DNA of 60,343 nt, taken from the NCBI RefSeq assembly GCF_003217095.1, contig NZ_QJSR01000010.1:1-60343 (forward strand), read 5' to 3'. The notes below the pieces were generated by a model. It saw nothing but the letters and a program-made list of their open reading frames with translations. It made no database searches and had not been told where the DNA came from. Of this stretch, positions 41,961 through 51,542 are shown piece after piece (position 1 is the stretch's first letter; every line of letters begins with the position of its first letter). The stretch is from Rhizobium sp. PP-CC-3A-592 (GTDB lineage: Bacteria; Pseudomonadota; Alphaproteobacteria; Rhizobiales; Rhizobiaceae). A program made the position numbers and the translations under genes.

Positions 41961-43448
41961 TCAGGTTGACGAGAATTCACGCTTATTGAGCGGACCGCAT
42001 TCGCGCTCAAACGCCGGACCTGGCTCGGCTTCGGCTCTCCCGACGCCCAGAGTATCAAATTGGTGCGATGCGACCGAGCAGACGAAATCTCGCGCATGCC
42101 ATTCGCTTGCAAATTCCACGTCAGGACGGTTTGTGTTCAATTTTCCGCAGCCAACAGGCTGCCCAGACGCGCGCCTCGCAGTTTCGGCCATAGGAGGCCG
42201 TACAGCGATTTGCTCAGCGTGACGATCACGGCTCATTCTCACCCTCGAAACGCGCTCCACGGCCGTCCACGTGACTCGATAATTTGCCCGCCAGGTCGCA
42301 ATTGAGTAGAAAGCCGGCCTCGCTGCTCGAATTGCGAGCAAGTGCTGCATCGACCAGCCGCGCGCGAAGACGTTGCCGTTTTCTCGCTGGCAGGTGCTCA
42401 GCTGTAATCCAGTCCGGATGCGCCAAGATATTGCGGGCCAAAGGTCGTAGTCTTCCGATGAGCGTCTCACTGCCTGATTGGAGGCCTCTTGGCGCAACGA
42501 TCGAGTAGCGGAGCGGCTTGTCATTGTCGTGGCCCTCCTGACCCAGCGGGTTGCGGCGTCCGGAATTGCATCATCCACATTTGGTTCAACGCCAAAGATA
42601 TCGTTCAAGGCCAGCAGCGTGACGAAGCGCCACCGCACCGGCATCCGGCCAAGCGGCGCGTCGGTACCCACGGCATGCCTGACTTCATAAGGGCAGCGCC
42701 ACCCGGCTTTGCCGAACCACAGCGCCAGAACGGGGCGTGCCGCTGCGGGATGATCGAGGGGCGCCCAAAGGATCGCAAGCGCCTTCTCCACCTGTTTTCG
42801 ACCGGGATCATTTTGATCGACGCTTGCCGCCACCAGCCGCTGGGTTGCCAACGCCGTCTGGACGAGCGCACGATCTCTTTGCGTACCACCCTCCCCTCCC
42901 CTGTCGTCAAGCAGGCATGCGCAATGATGACAGACCGGTCGCACGCAGCCATCGCGCAGGCAAAATGTTACGAAGAGTCGCTGATGACAAGAAATGCAGC
43001 GGTCGCAAAGCATTTGACCGTGTGCAGGACAGATACAGCACTCGCTGAGCATCCAGCTGGCCCGCAGATAGGCATTTCGACCCGCCACCCGATCGGCAGT
43101 GAAGCAGTCGAGGCAAACAGGCGGCGGTCCAGGCATCACCGAGTGGCCCCAATCCGGTCCGCGCCTCGTGAACCATGACGGAGGGCGCACCGGATAGCGC
43201 TTGCGCAAAGCCAGACGCTCCAGACGTCCGAGATCGATACCGCATGCCTGCGCCCACGCCGTTATCTGATGCTGTGCGGGCGACCAATCGTCGATTGGCA
43301 GGGGTGATGACAGGCTATTGCCGTCGTCGGCGAAATGGCCAACCAGTTCTCGTGCGGTGAGACCATAGCGGCATGCTACACGTGCCAGCCAGGAAGACAG
43401 CAATTTGTCACGATAGGGTCGCGGTGCGACTGGCAGACGCCCTGCCAT
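41961..43448 (-). CDS. tniQ: TniQ-family transposition protein
   Basis: A 495-aa protein. The N-terminal TniQ domain (LPVAPRPYRDKLLSSWLARV) includes zinc-knuckle cysteines in CLDCF, CCICPAHGQMLCDRC and VCHHCAC. TniQ proteins select or license the target in Tn7-, Tn5053- and CAST-like transposition. It is last in the tniA-tniB-tniQ operon, and its ATG overlaps the tniB stop (TAATG). The C-terminal about 150 residues are basic and unassigned. With tniA interrupted, it cannot work unless another TniA is supplied. Confidence 0.85.
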   Translation of the reverse strand: MAGRLPVAPRPYRDKLLSSWLARVACRYGLTARELVGHFADDGNSLSSPLPIDDWSPAQHQITAWAQACGIDLGRLERLALRKRYPVRPPSWFTRRGPDWGHSVMPGPPPVCLDCFTADRVAGRNAYLRASWMLSECCICPAHGQMLCDRCISCHQRLFVTFCLRDGCVRPVCHHCACLLDDRGGEGGTQRDRALVQTALATQRLVAASVDQNDPGRKQVEKALAILWAPLDHPAAARPVLALWFGKAGWRCPYEVRHAVGTDAPLGRMPVRWRFVTLLALNDIFGVEPNVDDAIPDAATRWVRRATTMTSRSATRSLRQEASNQAVRRSSEDYDLWPAISWRIRTGLQLSTCQRENGNVFARGWSMQHLLAIRAARPAFYSIATWRANYRVTWTAVERVSRVRMSRDRHAEQIAVRPPMAETARRASGQPVGCGKLNTNRPDVEFASEWHARDFVCSVASHQFDTLGVGRAEAEPGPAFERECGPLNKREFSST

Positions 43449-44383
43449 TATCGGCCCACCAGCTGCGTCATCCCGCGAACTGCCCGTCTGCCGGCAGCTT
43501 GCGTCATCGACACGAGCGGCAGCACGAGATGGTCCCCGAAGCTCGTCAGGTCCAGCTGCTCCCTGCCCGACCTGATAGCTTCTTCGGCTGCGGTCTCGAT
43601 CAGTCGGAAAATTCGTGAGGTGACGCCGCTGGTGAGTATGTGAATCCGTTCACGTACCGCCTGACTTTCGAGATCGGACGAACCGCGCAATGGCAGGATT
43701 CCTGCAAGGCTCTTCAGGAGCCGTGCAAAGGCATGATCGTTCTTCCAGGGTTTGAGATGAAGCGCCTCGAAACGTTCGGCCAGTTGCGCGTCTGTGAGCA
43801 AGGCCTGGCGCGCAAGATCGGTCCCGGCGCAGACAAGCGGCACTCTCAGGTCGTTTGCAAGAAACCGCAAGGCATTGAGGAAAATCCGTTGCTGCCGATA
43901 GGTGCCAGCCAGCATGCCGTTCACCTCATCGAGGATAATCATCCTGGCCCCGACGGTTCGCAGTAGTGAGCGGCAGACGTCCTTCTCGCGGGCAAGCGTC
44001 CCGCCAGCGAGCGCTGGAGCCTGCAAGCTGGCCAGCAGTTCCCGATAAAGATCGCGCTCAACCGGCTCCGAGGGCACCTGCGCCACCACGACCGGCCTTT
44101 TGGTGACCCCTGTTGACTGGCGGAATGTAGCCGGATGCGCCCGCTCGAACTTGCGGACGATCTTGGTCTTGCCCATACCGGTGTCGCCATAGATCAGCAG
44201 GCAAGGCATGCGGTCACGTGGCGGATAGGCCAACAAAGCGTTCAGACGCACAAGTGCTCCTTCCGCCTGATCGAAGCCTATCCAGCGATCGGCGTTGATC
44301 CATGCGATGCGTTCTTCCTCAGGCAGTGCTGCATAGCGCCGATAGCGCTCGTCAAGATGCTCGTATGCACCCTCCCCGCTCAC
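43448..44383 (-). CDS. tniB: TniB-family AAA ATPase
   Basis: A protein of about 311 aa. It has Walker A GDTGMGKT, Walker B MIILDEVN, and the TniB/TnsC-like layout (RRYAALPEEERIAWINADRW before it, LRFLANDLRVPLVCAGTDLA after it). It is an ATP-dependent partner that links TniQ-marked targets to the transposase. The GTG at 44383 overlaps the tniA stop (GTGA), so translation is coupled; the frame to 44422 is longer but would run into tniA. Confidence 0.85.
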   Translation of the reverse strand: MSGEGAYEHLDERYRRYAALPEEERIAWINADRWIGFDQAEGALVRLNALLAYPPRDRMPCLLIYGDTGMGKTKIVRKFERAHPATFRQSTGVTKRPVVVAQVPSEPVERDLYRELLASLQAPALAGGTLAREKDVCRSLLRTVGARMIILDEVNGMLAGTYRQQRIFLNALRFLANDLRVPLVCAGTDLARQALLTDAQLAERFEALHLKPWKNDHAFARLLKSLAGILPLRGSSDLESQAVRERIHILTSGVTSRIFRLIETAAEEAIRSGREQLDLTSFGDHLVLPLVSMTQAAGRRAVRGMTQLVGR

Positions 44384-44959
44384 GACCACTCCTCGACGGA
44401 AAAAAGGGGCACTTTGCTCCAATCGATTGGTCGGTCGTCCTCAGTTTCAGGTGGAGCGGCCGATCGGTTGGGTTTGGTAGCGTCGAGCGCGCGGTCCCGC
44501 TTCTCTACAAGTTGCCGCGCTGCCTTCGTGCGCCGGGCGGCATCATCAACCAGTGCGCGCTGGGTCTCGATGGCCTCAAAGATCAGTTGCTCGTCTACCA
44601 GGGCAAGACCGCGTTCTCTCAGGGCGGTTCGGGCACGGCGGTGCTCGCCCAGCGTTATCGGCGGCCGCCGCAGATCAGCGAAACGGATCAGCCAGCGCGT
44701 ACCATCTGGAGCCCTTACGAAAATCTGCGAGAGATCACGTGGATCGTAGGAAATGCGTAGCGGCCGGTCGAGCCGACCAGCCCAGATGCTGAGCACGTCG
44801 TCCCAGTAGCGCAGACCGAACAGACGAATCCCGTCACGCCGCACCAGTCGATCGACGCTGGGGAGGAAATCGATCATAAAACCAGCGAGGTCATGAGGCT
44901 GGCGCACAGGCCGAAGTCGCCGGGCCGTAGCCTCATGCCACGCCGCCAGGGGCGGAATC
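44380..44959 (-). pseudogene. tniA: tniA 3' part (Mu-type transposase C-terminus)
   Basis: This is the downstream half of tniA, cut by the IS21-family element. It encodes IPPLAAWHEATARRL, RRDGIRLFGLRYWDDVLSIW and the Mu-type beta-barrel region (ISYDPRDLSQIFVRAPDGTR) to the acidic end. Deleting 44960-47579 together with one GAATC joins it to 47580-48651 in frame: 1072 + 575 = 1647 nt, or 548 aa plus stop, reading ALG-IPPLAAW across the seam. The interruption therefore looks recent. Confidence 0.85.
44955..44959. repeat. Target-site duplication GAATC, left copy
   Basis: GAATC lies directly before the element's first base (TG...). The same five bases follow its last base at 47580-47584. Five bases is within the usual range for IS21-family insertions. 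Confidence 0.8.
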
Positions 44960-45106
44960 TGTGTATTCCAATGAAACCGGACGAGGGTTCCGATCATTGA
45001 CCGGACGCTTATTCCAGCGTTTTACCGGACGCTATTCCGAGGCAAATCCGGACAGTGTAGAGCGTCTCTGGGTCTGAGTGATCATTGTCGGCGAATATCG
45101 GGCTGG

Positions 45107-45862
45107 TCAAGCCTGAGTTGCATCCTCGGCTGACAGGTTTCGATGTTTGCGCAGGCTCTCACCGGAAAGTTCGATGCGGTAGGCGTTGTGGACGAGGCGA
45201 TCCAGCACGGCGTCGGCGATCGTGGGATTTCCGATCATATCGTACCAGTGGTCCACGGGGATTTGGCTGGTAACGATGGTCGAGCGCTTCTCGTAGCGAT
45301 CCTCAACAATCTCCAGGAGATCGCGTCGTTGCTCGTCGCTGAGCTTCTCCGGCCCCCAATCGTCCAGGATCAGGAGATCGGTTTTGGCCAGGCTCTTGAG
45401 CACCTTTGCGTAGCGACCGTCGCCTCGTCCCAAGGCAAGCTCGGCAAAGAGCCGTGGCACGCGGTGATAGGCGACGGAATAATCCTCACGGCACGCCTTA
45501 TGGCCGAGGGCGCATGCCAGCCAGCTTTTGCCAACACCGGCTGGCCCGATCAATAGCAAGGAGTGCCGCTGTCTGATCCAGTCGCAGGTGGAAAGCTTGA
45601 GGAAGAGGTTGCGGTCGAGACCGCGTGCCGCACGGAAATCGACATTCTCGACCTGTGCGTCATGACGGAGCCTGGCCGCGCGGGCTCTTGCCTCGAAGCG
45701 TTTCTGGCGGCGCGTGGTCTGCTCGCGTTCGAGCAAGATCGCGAGCCATTCGCCATGCTGAAGGCTTCTCGCTTCCGGTTGCTTCTCCAGATCCTGGAAA
45801 GCGGTGGCCATGCCAGAAAGGCCGAGTTGGTACAGAGTATCGACGGTCGGATTTGTCAGCAT
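45107..45862 (-). CDS. istB: IS21-family helper ATPase IstB
   Basis: A 251-aa AAA ATPase with Walker A GPAGVGKS and Walker B LLILDDWG, plus the IstB end (VTSQIPVDHWYDMIGNPTIA, DAVLDRLVHNAYRIELSGES). IstB assembles on DNA and recruits IstA to the target. Start 45862 (MLTNPTVDTL) has a GGAG-like site; the longer frame overlaps istA. It lies 13 bp downstream of istA. Confidence 0.9.
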   Translation of the reverse strand: MLTNPTVDTLYQLGLSGMATAFQDLEKQPEARSLQHGEWLAILLEREQTTRRQKRFEARARAARLRHDAQVENVDFRAARGLDRNLFLKLSTCDWIRQRHSLLLIGPAGVGKSWLACALGHKACREDYSVAYHRVPRLFAELALGRGDGRYAKVLKSLAKTDLLILDDWGPEKLSDEQRRDLLEIVEDRYEKRSTIVTSQIPVDHWYDMIGNPTIADAVLDRLVHNAYRIELSGESLRKHRNLSAEDATQA

Positions 45863-45875
45863 TTTTGATTGTCTC

Positions 45876-47411
45876 CTAATGAAAGTAGGCTTTGCCGCGA
45901 AGATTGGCATGCTCGCCGACGGCAGCGGATTCGGCGGAATGTCTTGGTGCCTTGTAGGTACTGATGAGGGCGCTGATGCTTTTGCAGGTCAGTCCGCCGA
46001 TCTCGACGGCACGGGCGGACACCGCTTCGGCCTGCATTGTGGGAATTGCCCGATAGAGCTTCAGCACGCCGAGGCAAGTTCGAAAGCCTTGTTCCGGATG
46101 AGGGCGGTTGGCCAGGATGGCAATGATCAGCCCCTCTGTGTGAGGTCCGATGGATGCACCCCAGCGCTGGAAGCGTTCAGGAGACCATTCTGCGTAACGG
46201 CGGTGCGAACTGGGCATATGGTCGGGATCGGTTCCGTAGCGGGAACCGCCGTAACGGCGTTGGTGGGCGGCAACCCTCTTGCCTCTGAAGAAGACCTCGA
46301 TCGTGCGGGTCGTGGCCCGCATATCCACCTGTTGGCGGATGAGGGTATGGGGCACGGAGTAGAAATAATGCTCAAACTCAACGTGATAGTCGGTCGACAC
46401 CCGTGCCAGCTTCCATTCGGCGTATTCGTAATCCTCAGCCGGAAGCGTGGCGAGTGCCGGGCGTTCCATGGTCTCGAACATCTCCTTGCGCGTTTGGCCA
46501 AGCCGCTTCATCACGTGCGTGTTGATCCGTTCGACAGCTCCGCGGATGGCGGCATTAGCTTCCTCCAACGAGAAGAAGGTCTGATTGCGCAGTCGGCCGA
46601 GAATGCAGGTCTGGGCAAAACGAACGCCGGCCTCGACTTTTGGCTTGTCTTTTGGCCGCTTCGGCCGCGCAGGAAGCACACCGACGCCGTAATGGGCCGC
46701 CATGATGGCGTAGCTGCGGTTGATCTCCGGATCGTAGAAGCTCGCCTTGTTGACGCCGGACTTCAAATTATCCGGAACGATAAGGCGCGGCACCCCGCCA
46801 AAGAAGGCGAACATGCGCACGTGCGAGCCGATCCAGTCCGGCAGGGTCTGGGTCCAGGTTGCTTCTGCAAAGGCATAACTCGATGCGCCGAGCACGCCGA
46901 CAAAGATCTCTGCCTCGCGGATCTCGCCGGTCTTGCGATCGACGATCGGCAGCTTCTTGCCGGAATAGTCGACGAACACCTTGTCGCCAGCGATATGGAT
47001 CTGCCGCATCGTTGGCGTCAGACGTCGCTCAAAGCCGCGGAACAGGTCGCAGAACCGGCTGAAGCCGTAGCCATCAGGATAGACGGCTCGATATTCTTCC
47101 CACAGGATTGTCAGGGTCACGCCGGGCTTCTTCAGCTCCACCGCAAGGACGCTCCAATCCGGCTCGGGTCGTCTCCGCTCCCCTTGTCTGGTGCCTTGCC
47201 GGGCGAAAAGTTTGCCTTCCAGGACGTCGTCAGTCAGATCGGCAGGCAAAGGCCATGACAGCCCTGCCGTCGCAGCTCGCCCGATCCCGTCCTGCACCGT
47301 GCTGCGGGCAATCCCGAGAAGATCGGCAATATCGCGAACGCTCACGCCGTCTGATCGCAGTCGAAGTAAATGTCGGATTTGTCTCATGGTCAGCCTTCGT
47401 CTCTTCGACAT
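45876..47411 (-). CDS. istA: IS21-family transposase IstA
   Basis: A 511-aa protein. The N-terminal HTH (LRSDGVSVRDIADLLGIARS) binds the terminal repeats. The DDE catalytic core shows VFVDYSG, RLIVPDNLKSG and PKVEAGV as the Asp, Asp and Glu positions. The C-terminal part (RVSTDYHVEFEHYFYSVPHT) is typical of IS21 transposases. It is full length without stops or shifts. It is the first gene of the istAB operon within the element that interrupts tniA. Confidence 0.9.
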   Translation of the reverse strand: MSKRRRLTMRQIRHLLRLRSDGVSVRDIADLLGIARSTVQDGIGRAATAGLSWPLPADLTDDVLEGKLFARQGTRQGERRRPEPDWSVLAVELKKPGVTLTILWEEYRAVYPDGYGFSRFCDLFRGFERRLTPTMRQIHIAGDKVFVDYSGKKLPIVDRKTGEIREAEIFVGVLGASSYAFAEATWTQTLPDWIGSHVRMFAFFGGVPRLIVPDNLKSGVNKASFYDPEINRSYAIMAAHYGVGVLPARPKRPKDKPKVEAGVRFAQTCILGRLRNQTFFSLEEANAAIRGAVERINTHVMKRLGQTRKEMFETMERPALATLPAEDYEYAEWKLARVSTDYHVEFEHYFYSVPHTLIRQQVDMRATTRTIEVFFRGKRVAAHQRRYGGSRYGTDPDHMPSSHRRYAEWSPERFQRWGASIGPHTEGLIIAILANRPHPEQGFRTCLGVLKLYRAIPTMQAEAVSARAVEIGGLTCKSISALISTYKAPRHSAESAAVGEHANLRGKAYFH

Positions 47412-47579
47412 GCCATCTCCTCAAGTTCAAAAGGAAATGCATGCCAAGATTGCTGACCCAGGGGCACTGCTTACGTTGAAAAACTGTCCGGTATCAAATC
47501 GGAATCGCGTCCGGTTGATTCTTGGAATCGTGTCCGGTTTTTGATCGGAACGCCGTCCGGTAAATCATCGGAATCTACA

Positions 47580-48651
47580 GAATCCCCAAAGCTCCATGTC
47601 GATCCGCATGATAGCGCACGATCTCAAGCGCCATCCAACGCTGCAGTTCGTCCAAGATCATCGTCGCATTTGCCGCCGAGTCATAGCTGCCGCGCTCATC
47701 GATATCGCTGAATGTCGTGCCGGGTAGAAGATGGATAGCGCCCATCATGGTGCCGATCAGCCGTTCGATATGGCCTCCGTAATGCGGCGTGGCGATCGGG
47801 CGATGGATGAGTTCAATACCATATTCTTCGGCACCTCGCCGCAATGCGACCGATCGGAATTCCTTGGCATTGTCGAGATGGATCGCGTCGGGGAACCCTG
47901 AGATGGGCCACTTCGCATCGATCCCCAGTCCGACAAGCCATGGCTCTTTTGGTTGCACGACGTGCTGGATTGCGAGAGCAACCGACACTGTCGACGGCGC
48001 CTCCAGCGTCAGATAGAAGCCTGCGACCATGCGGCTTGCAACGTCGATGGCAAGCGTCAGCCACGGCCTCTGCAGTGGTCGTCGATACTGACGGTCAACG
48101 ACGATAACATCGACCATGGTGTGATCGATCTGGACGACGTCGAATGCGCACTCAGCGGTATATTCTCCAGGGACGGGTCGGGAGCGATCGCGTGCGGCCT
48201 TAGAACCTTCCCGTGCCTTGGTGAGTTCGGCCGGATCCATCGCAGCAATTCGGGCTTTTACCGCCTGCCAGGAAGGCGCTCGCACGCCACGCAACCGGCA
48301 AAGGCCGCGGATCTCCTTATGCAGCCGATTGATGCTGGGTTTCTGACGTGTCGAGTAGAAATCCCGTACAGCTTGTGCAATCACCACCTCGGTCTCATCC
48401 GGCAGGCGGCGGCTCCCTCGCCTCGTGCCTGCTGGATTCGGGAGCAGCGAACTTGTGACCGGATTTTCCCGATAGGCTGTGATCAACTCATACAGTCGCG
48501 TTCGTCTGATTCCGAGCTCGCGGCAAGCTCTATGGAAGTCGGAACGACTGGGCCGACCAACGGCAAGCAGCCTGCGAAGTACAGCCTCTCTTCGTACTGC
48601 CTCGTCCCAGACAGCCTCTTCCATAATGTGTCTGTTAGCCCCAGGAACCAC
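47580..48651 (-). pseudogene. tniA: tniA 5' part (DDE transposase N-terminus and catalytic core)
   Basis: This is the upstream half of tniA; its first five bases (47580-47584) are the second GAATC copy. It has an N-terminal HTH region (LAVGRPSRSDFHRACRELGI) and the catalytic core: Asp in VVQIDHTMVDV, Asp in AIHLDNAKEF and Glu in GGHIERLIGT. Read alone it stops a few bases into the IS element. GTG 48651 with GGAGG upstream is the probable start; ATG 48624 is an alternative. With the element removed it encodes a Tn5053/Tn552-type transposase of 548 aa. Confidence 0.85.
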
Positions 48652-48777
48652 AGCGCCTCCGCTGAAAAGTTCGTCCGCCGAATTATCGCGAAAAATACGC
48701 CGGTTCGGCTAAAATCCGGTCATCAACTGCGAATATGATTCGTTCCACATCAGAAACTTACCGTCCGCCTATGAACC

Positions 48778-49917
48778 ATGAATGACACTCAAATCATCGA
48801 GCAGAACACCGAAATCCACGTCGAGAAGACCTCAGCGCCGTCTCTCAGCACGGCGGCTGGGCATGATGTTTCAGCGTCGCAGGTATCGGGCGGAAGCCCC
48901 CTCCTCTCTCCCGCCGGCGACGATCAGACGCCAACCCATCTCGCCAACCTTGCCGATCGTGCCCGGGGCTACGTCGCAGCGGCCAGCTCCGCGAATACAC
49001 GAAAAGGCTACGCAGCCGACTGGAAGCATTTTTCCGCGTGGTGCCGGCGGTCCAATCTGGCTCCCCTCCCCTCGCATCCGCAGACCGTTGGTCTCTACAT
49101 CACCGCCTGCGCGTCGGGCGCGGCGACGCGAGGCATGAAGGCGAACGCGGTGTCGACGATCGAGCGACGTCTGGCGTCCCTGTCCTGGAACTATGCCCAG
49201 CGCGGCCTCCCGCTCGATCGCAAGGATCGTCATATCGCAACGGTCATGTCCGGCATCCGCAAGAGCCATGCCAAGCCTCCGGTTCAGAAAGAGGCAGTAC
49301 TGGCGGAAGACATCATCGCCATGGTCGAGACGCTTGATCGCGGCACGCTGCGCGGCCTACGTGATCGCGCCATGCTGCTGATCGGCTATGCTGGCGGCCT
49401 GCGCCGCTCCGAGATCGTCGGTCTCGATCTGAAAGCCGAGCAGACGGAAGACGGGCGAGGCTGGATCGAGATCCTTGATCAGGGGATGCTCGTCACCCTG
49501 CGCGGCAAGACCGGATGGCGGGAGGTTGAGATCGGGCGGGGGTCGTCGGATGCCACCTGCCCGGTCGTGGCGGTAGAGACCTGGATCACCTTCGCCAGGC
49601 TTGCCCACGGGCCGCTGTTTCGCCGCGTGACCGGACAAGGCAAAGCCGTTGGACCGGATCGTCTCAACGACCGGGAGGTGGCGCGACTGGTGAAGCGGAC
49701 AGCCATGGCCGCGGGTGTGCGCGGTGATCTCAGCGAGATCGAGCGGGCGGAGAAGTTCTCCGGGCACTCGCTGCGCGCCGGCCTTGCCTCCTCGGCGGAG
49801 GTCGACGAGCGCTATGTGCAGAAGCAGTTGGGACATGCTTCCGCTGAGATGACGCGAAGATATCAACGGCGGCGAGATAGGTTCCAGGTGAATCTGACCA
49901 AAGCTGCAGGTTTATAG
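48778..49917 (+). CDS. Tyrosine recombinase / site-specific integrase
   Basis: A 379-aa protein. Residues about 60-170 are the core-binding domain (ANTRKGYAADWKHFSAWCRR) and about 185-375 the catalytic domain. Catalytic residues seen are Arg in GGLRRSEI, Lys near RGKTGWREV, His/Arg in GHSLRAGL, His in LGHASAEM and Tyr in TRRYQRRR. The first 60 residues are disordered-looking. It starts 127 bp from the divergent tniA. A truncated copy lies at 51808-52500. It belongs to a different subfamily from the recombinase at 4377-5522. Confidence 0.85.
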   Translation: MNDTQIIEQNTEIHVEKTSAPSLSTAAGHDVSASQVSGGSPLLSPAGDDQTPTHLANLADRARGYVAAASSANTRKGYAADWKHFSAWCRRSNLAPLPSHPQTVGLYITACASGAATRGMKANAVSTIERRLASLSWNYAQRGLPLDRKDRHIATVMSGIRKSHAKPPVQKEAVLAEDIIAMVETLDRGTLRGLRDRAMLLIGYAGGLRRSEIVGLDLKAEQTEDGRGWIEILDQGMLVTLRGKTGWREVEIGRGSSDATCPVVAVETWITFARLAHGPLFRRVTGQGKAVGPDRLNDREVARLVKRTAMAAGVRGDLSEIERAEKFSGHSLRAGLASSAEVDERYVQKQLGHASAEMTRRYQRRRDRFQVNLTKAAGL

Positions 49918-50120
49918 CACTCGATGATGGGGTAGTGGTGACCGCTTCCAGCCCAAGGCGGCTCTGGAAACCATTCCTGCTTAAGGCAGAAAGCGGGTCT
50001 GTCCGCTTTCTGGTGCATAGTTTAAATGCCCGAGAGGAGCCCGAGGACCACCACCGGATGATCTTCCGCCACGAATTCAAAAGCGGCATTGGCACGTTCA
50101 CCTCTGGTAGGCAGCTCGGC

Positions 50121-51377
50121 TTAGTCCAGTGCAGCGGCGACGGCGTCGAAGACGACCAGCGGGTCAATCGGCTCCTTGCCGGTCGGTTTGGGCTGGGCAC
50201 CGAAGGTGACGATGACGACGTTCTTCGCCGGGTTGATGTAGATGTTTTGCCCTTGGATGCCGATCGCCGCAAAGGCGCCGTCCGCGATCGAGGGCGTAGT
50301 CCAGCCGGTCCACCACATGTAGCCGTAATCCAGCTTCGAGCCGTCCTTTAGCTTGGTCGGCAGCGAAGCCTCTTTCGTCCAGCCGTCGGGCAGAATCGAG
50401 GTGCCGCCGATCTTGCCGTCGTTCAGGAAGAACAGGCCGAAGCGGCCGTAGTCGCGCAAGGTGGCACTTATGCCGCTTCCACCGATTTCGTGCCCGTCCG
50501 GGGAATCAAGCCACCAGTTGGCATCGGCCTCCATGCCGAAGGGCTCCCAGATCTTTTCCGAAAGGTAGTCGGCCAGCGGCTTCTTAATCGCCCCTCGCAC
50601 AATTTCGCTCAGCACTTGAGTCTCCCCGGTGCTGTAATTGTTCACCGTGCCGGGCTCGGCAGCACGCGGCAGGCTGGCCATCAGCTTCATCGCCGAGCCG
50701 GGCCCCTGCGAAATTTGAGACTTCAGGAGCGCCCGTCGGTCGGAGGCGGGGTCGGTATATGTCTCGTTCCAGCGGACACCTGAGGTCATCATCAGCACGT
50801 CACGTATGCTTGTGCCGTCATACGCGCTGCCCTTCAGCGCTGGCACATAATCGGCGACGGAGGCGTCGAGACCGGCGAGTAGGCCTTCTTTGATGGCGAT
50901 GGCGGCAAGTGTTGAGGTGATCGATTTTGCCACCGACATCGACATCCAGCGCGTCTTGTCAGTGTTGCCGCGCTGGTAGGTCTCATAGGCAATTTTGCCG
51001 TCCTTCAGCACGAGAAGTGCAGTGATGCTGTCGAGCGCTATGAAGTCGTAGAGATCGTTTTTCTTTCCGTTGATCTCGAAGGTGACGTTGCCGAGTGGCT
51101 TGTCGGACTTTGGCAGCGGCAGCACGGTACCGCCAGCCTTGATTGCCCGGGTAGGAAACAGCCGATCGATGTTGCGAAAGGTCGCGACTGCATCATCGGG
51201 CAACAGAGTCCCGTCATATATGTCCTCGACCGTGCCTATCTTCTCGGCGGCATGGACATAGTCTGAATCCGCGGCGGAAGCCGGCGTAAGGATAGACAGC
51301 GCCGCAACTACGGCGAGCCATCCGCTCAGAAGATGGGAACTTCGAGGAAAAGCGAAATTGCTGATAGGAGCCGACAT
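50121..51377 (-). CDS. Exported serine hydrolase, beta-lactamase/NylB-like
   Basis: A 418-aa protein with a signal peptide (LLSGWLAVVAALSILTPASA, then AD). The SxxK nucleophile motif is MSVAKS, the Tyr motif is YST in NNYSTGETQV, and a third-motif region lies near GIQGQNIY. Length and blocks match 6-aminohexanoate-dimer hydrolase-like and class C esterase-like proteins. It acts outside the cytoplasm on an amide or ester. It is not expected to be a true antibiotic beta-lactamase. It stands as a single gene between recombinase copies. Confidence 0.85.
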   Translation of the reverse strand: MSAPISNFAFPRSSHLLSGWLAVVAALSILTPASAADSDYVHAAEKIGTVEDIYDGTLLPDDAVATFRNIDRLFPTRAIKAGGTVLPLPKSDKPLGNVTFEINGKKNDLYDFIALDSITALLVLKDGKIAYETYQRGNTDKTRWMSMSVAKSITSTLAAIAIKEGLLAGLDASVADYVPALKGSAYDGTSIRDVLMMTSGVRWNETYTDPASDRRALLKSQISQGPGSAMKLMASLPRAAEPGTVNNYSTGETQVLSEIVRGAIKKPLADYLSEKIWEPFGMEADANWWLDSPDGHEIGGSGISATLRDYGRFGLFFLNDGKIGGTSILPDGWTKEASLPTKLKDGSKLDYGYMWWTGWTTPSIADGAFAAIGIQGQNIYINPAKNVVIVTFGAQPKPTGKEPIDPLVVFDAVAAALD

Positions 51378-51542
51378 GATTAAGTTTCCTCGTTGCAGTC
51401 AGCATAGTGCCCGTCTTGAATGATAGGGCAAGCAGGTATTGAAGATTTAGCGGCTACCTGAAGCGTGAGCGTGCGTATCGGACCCAGCAACGCTCTATTG
51501 GGATTGCGTATCGAAGGGCAGCTCCTTGGCCCCCGTGCCGGG
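51378..51542. other. Non-coding stretch upstream of the hydrolase
   Basis: It likely includes the hydrolase promoter on the minus strand. No motif stands out. Confidence 0.3.

Larger units (their letters stand above)
44960..47579 (-). mobile_element. Complete IS21-family insertion sequence inside tniA
   Basis: A 2620-bp element with 5'-TG...CA-3' ends. The tips TGTGTATTCCAATGA (left) and TGTAGATTCCGATGA (right, minus strand) form the terminal inverted repeat. Each end carries about four iterated ATTCC(G)AT...ACCGGAC boxes, the multiple terminal repeats that IS21 transposases bind. It contains istA and istB on the minus strand, both intact, and is flanked by GAATC duplications. It looks functional. 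Confidence 0.9.

Noticed and set aside
45804-47258. Open frame of 484 codons on the plus strand
   Set aside because: Antisense to istA, which has clear DDE and HTH motifs.
50121-51377. True antibiotic-resistance beta-lactamase
   Set aside because: The SxxK and YST motifs occur, but length and blocks fit NylB/esterase-like hydrolases.
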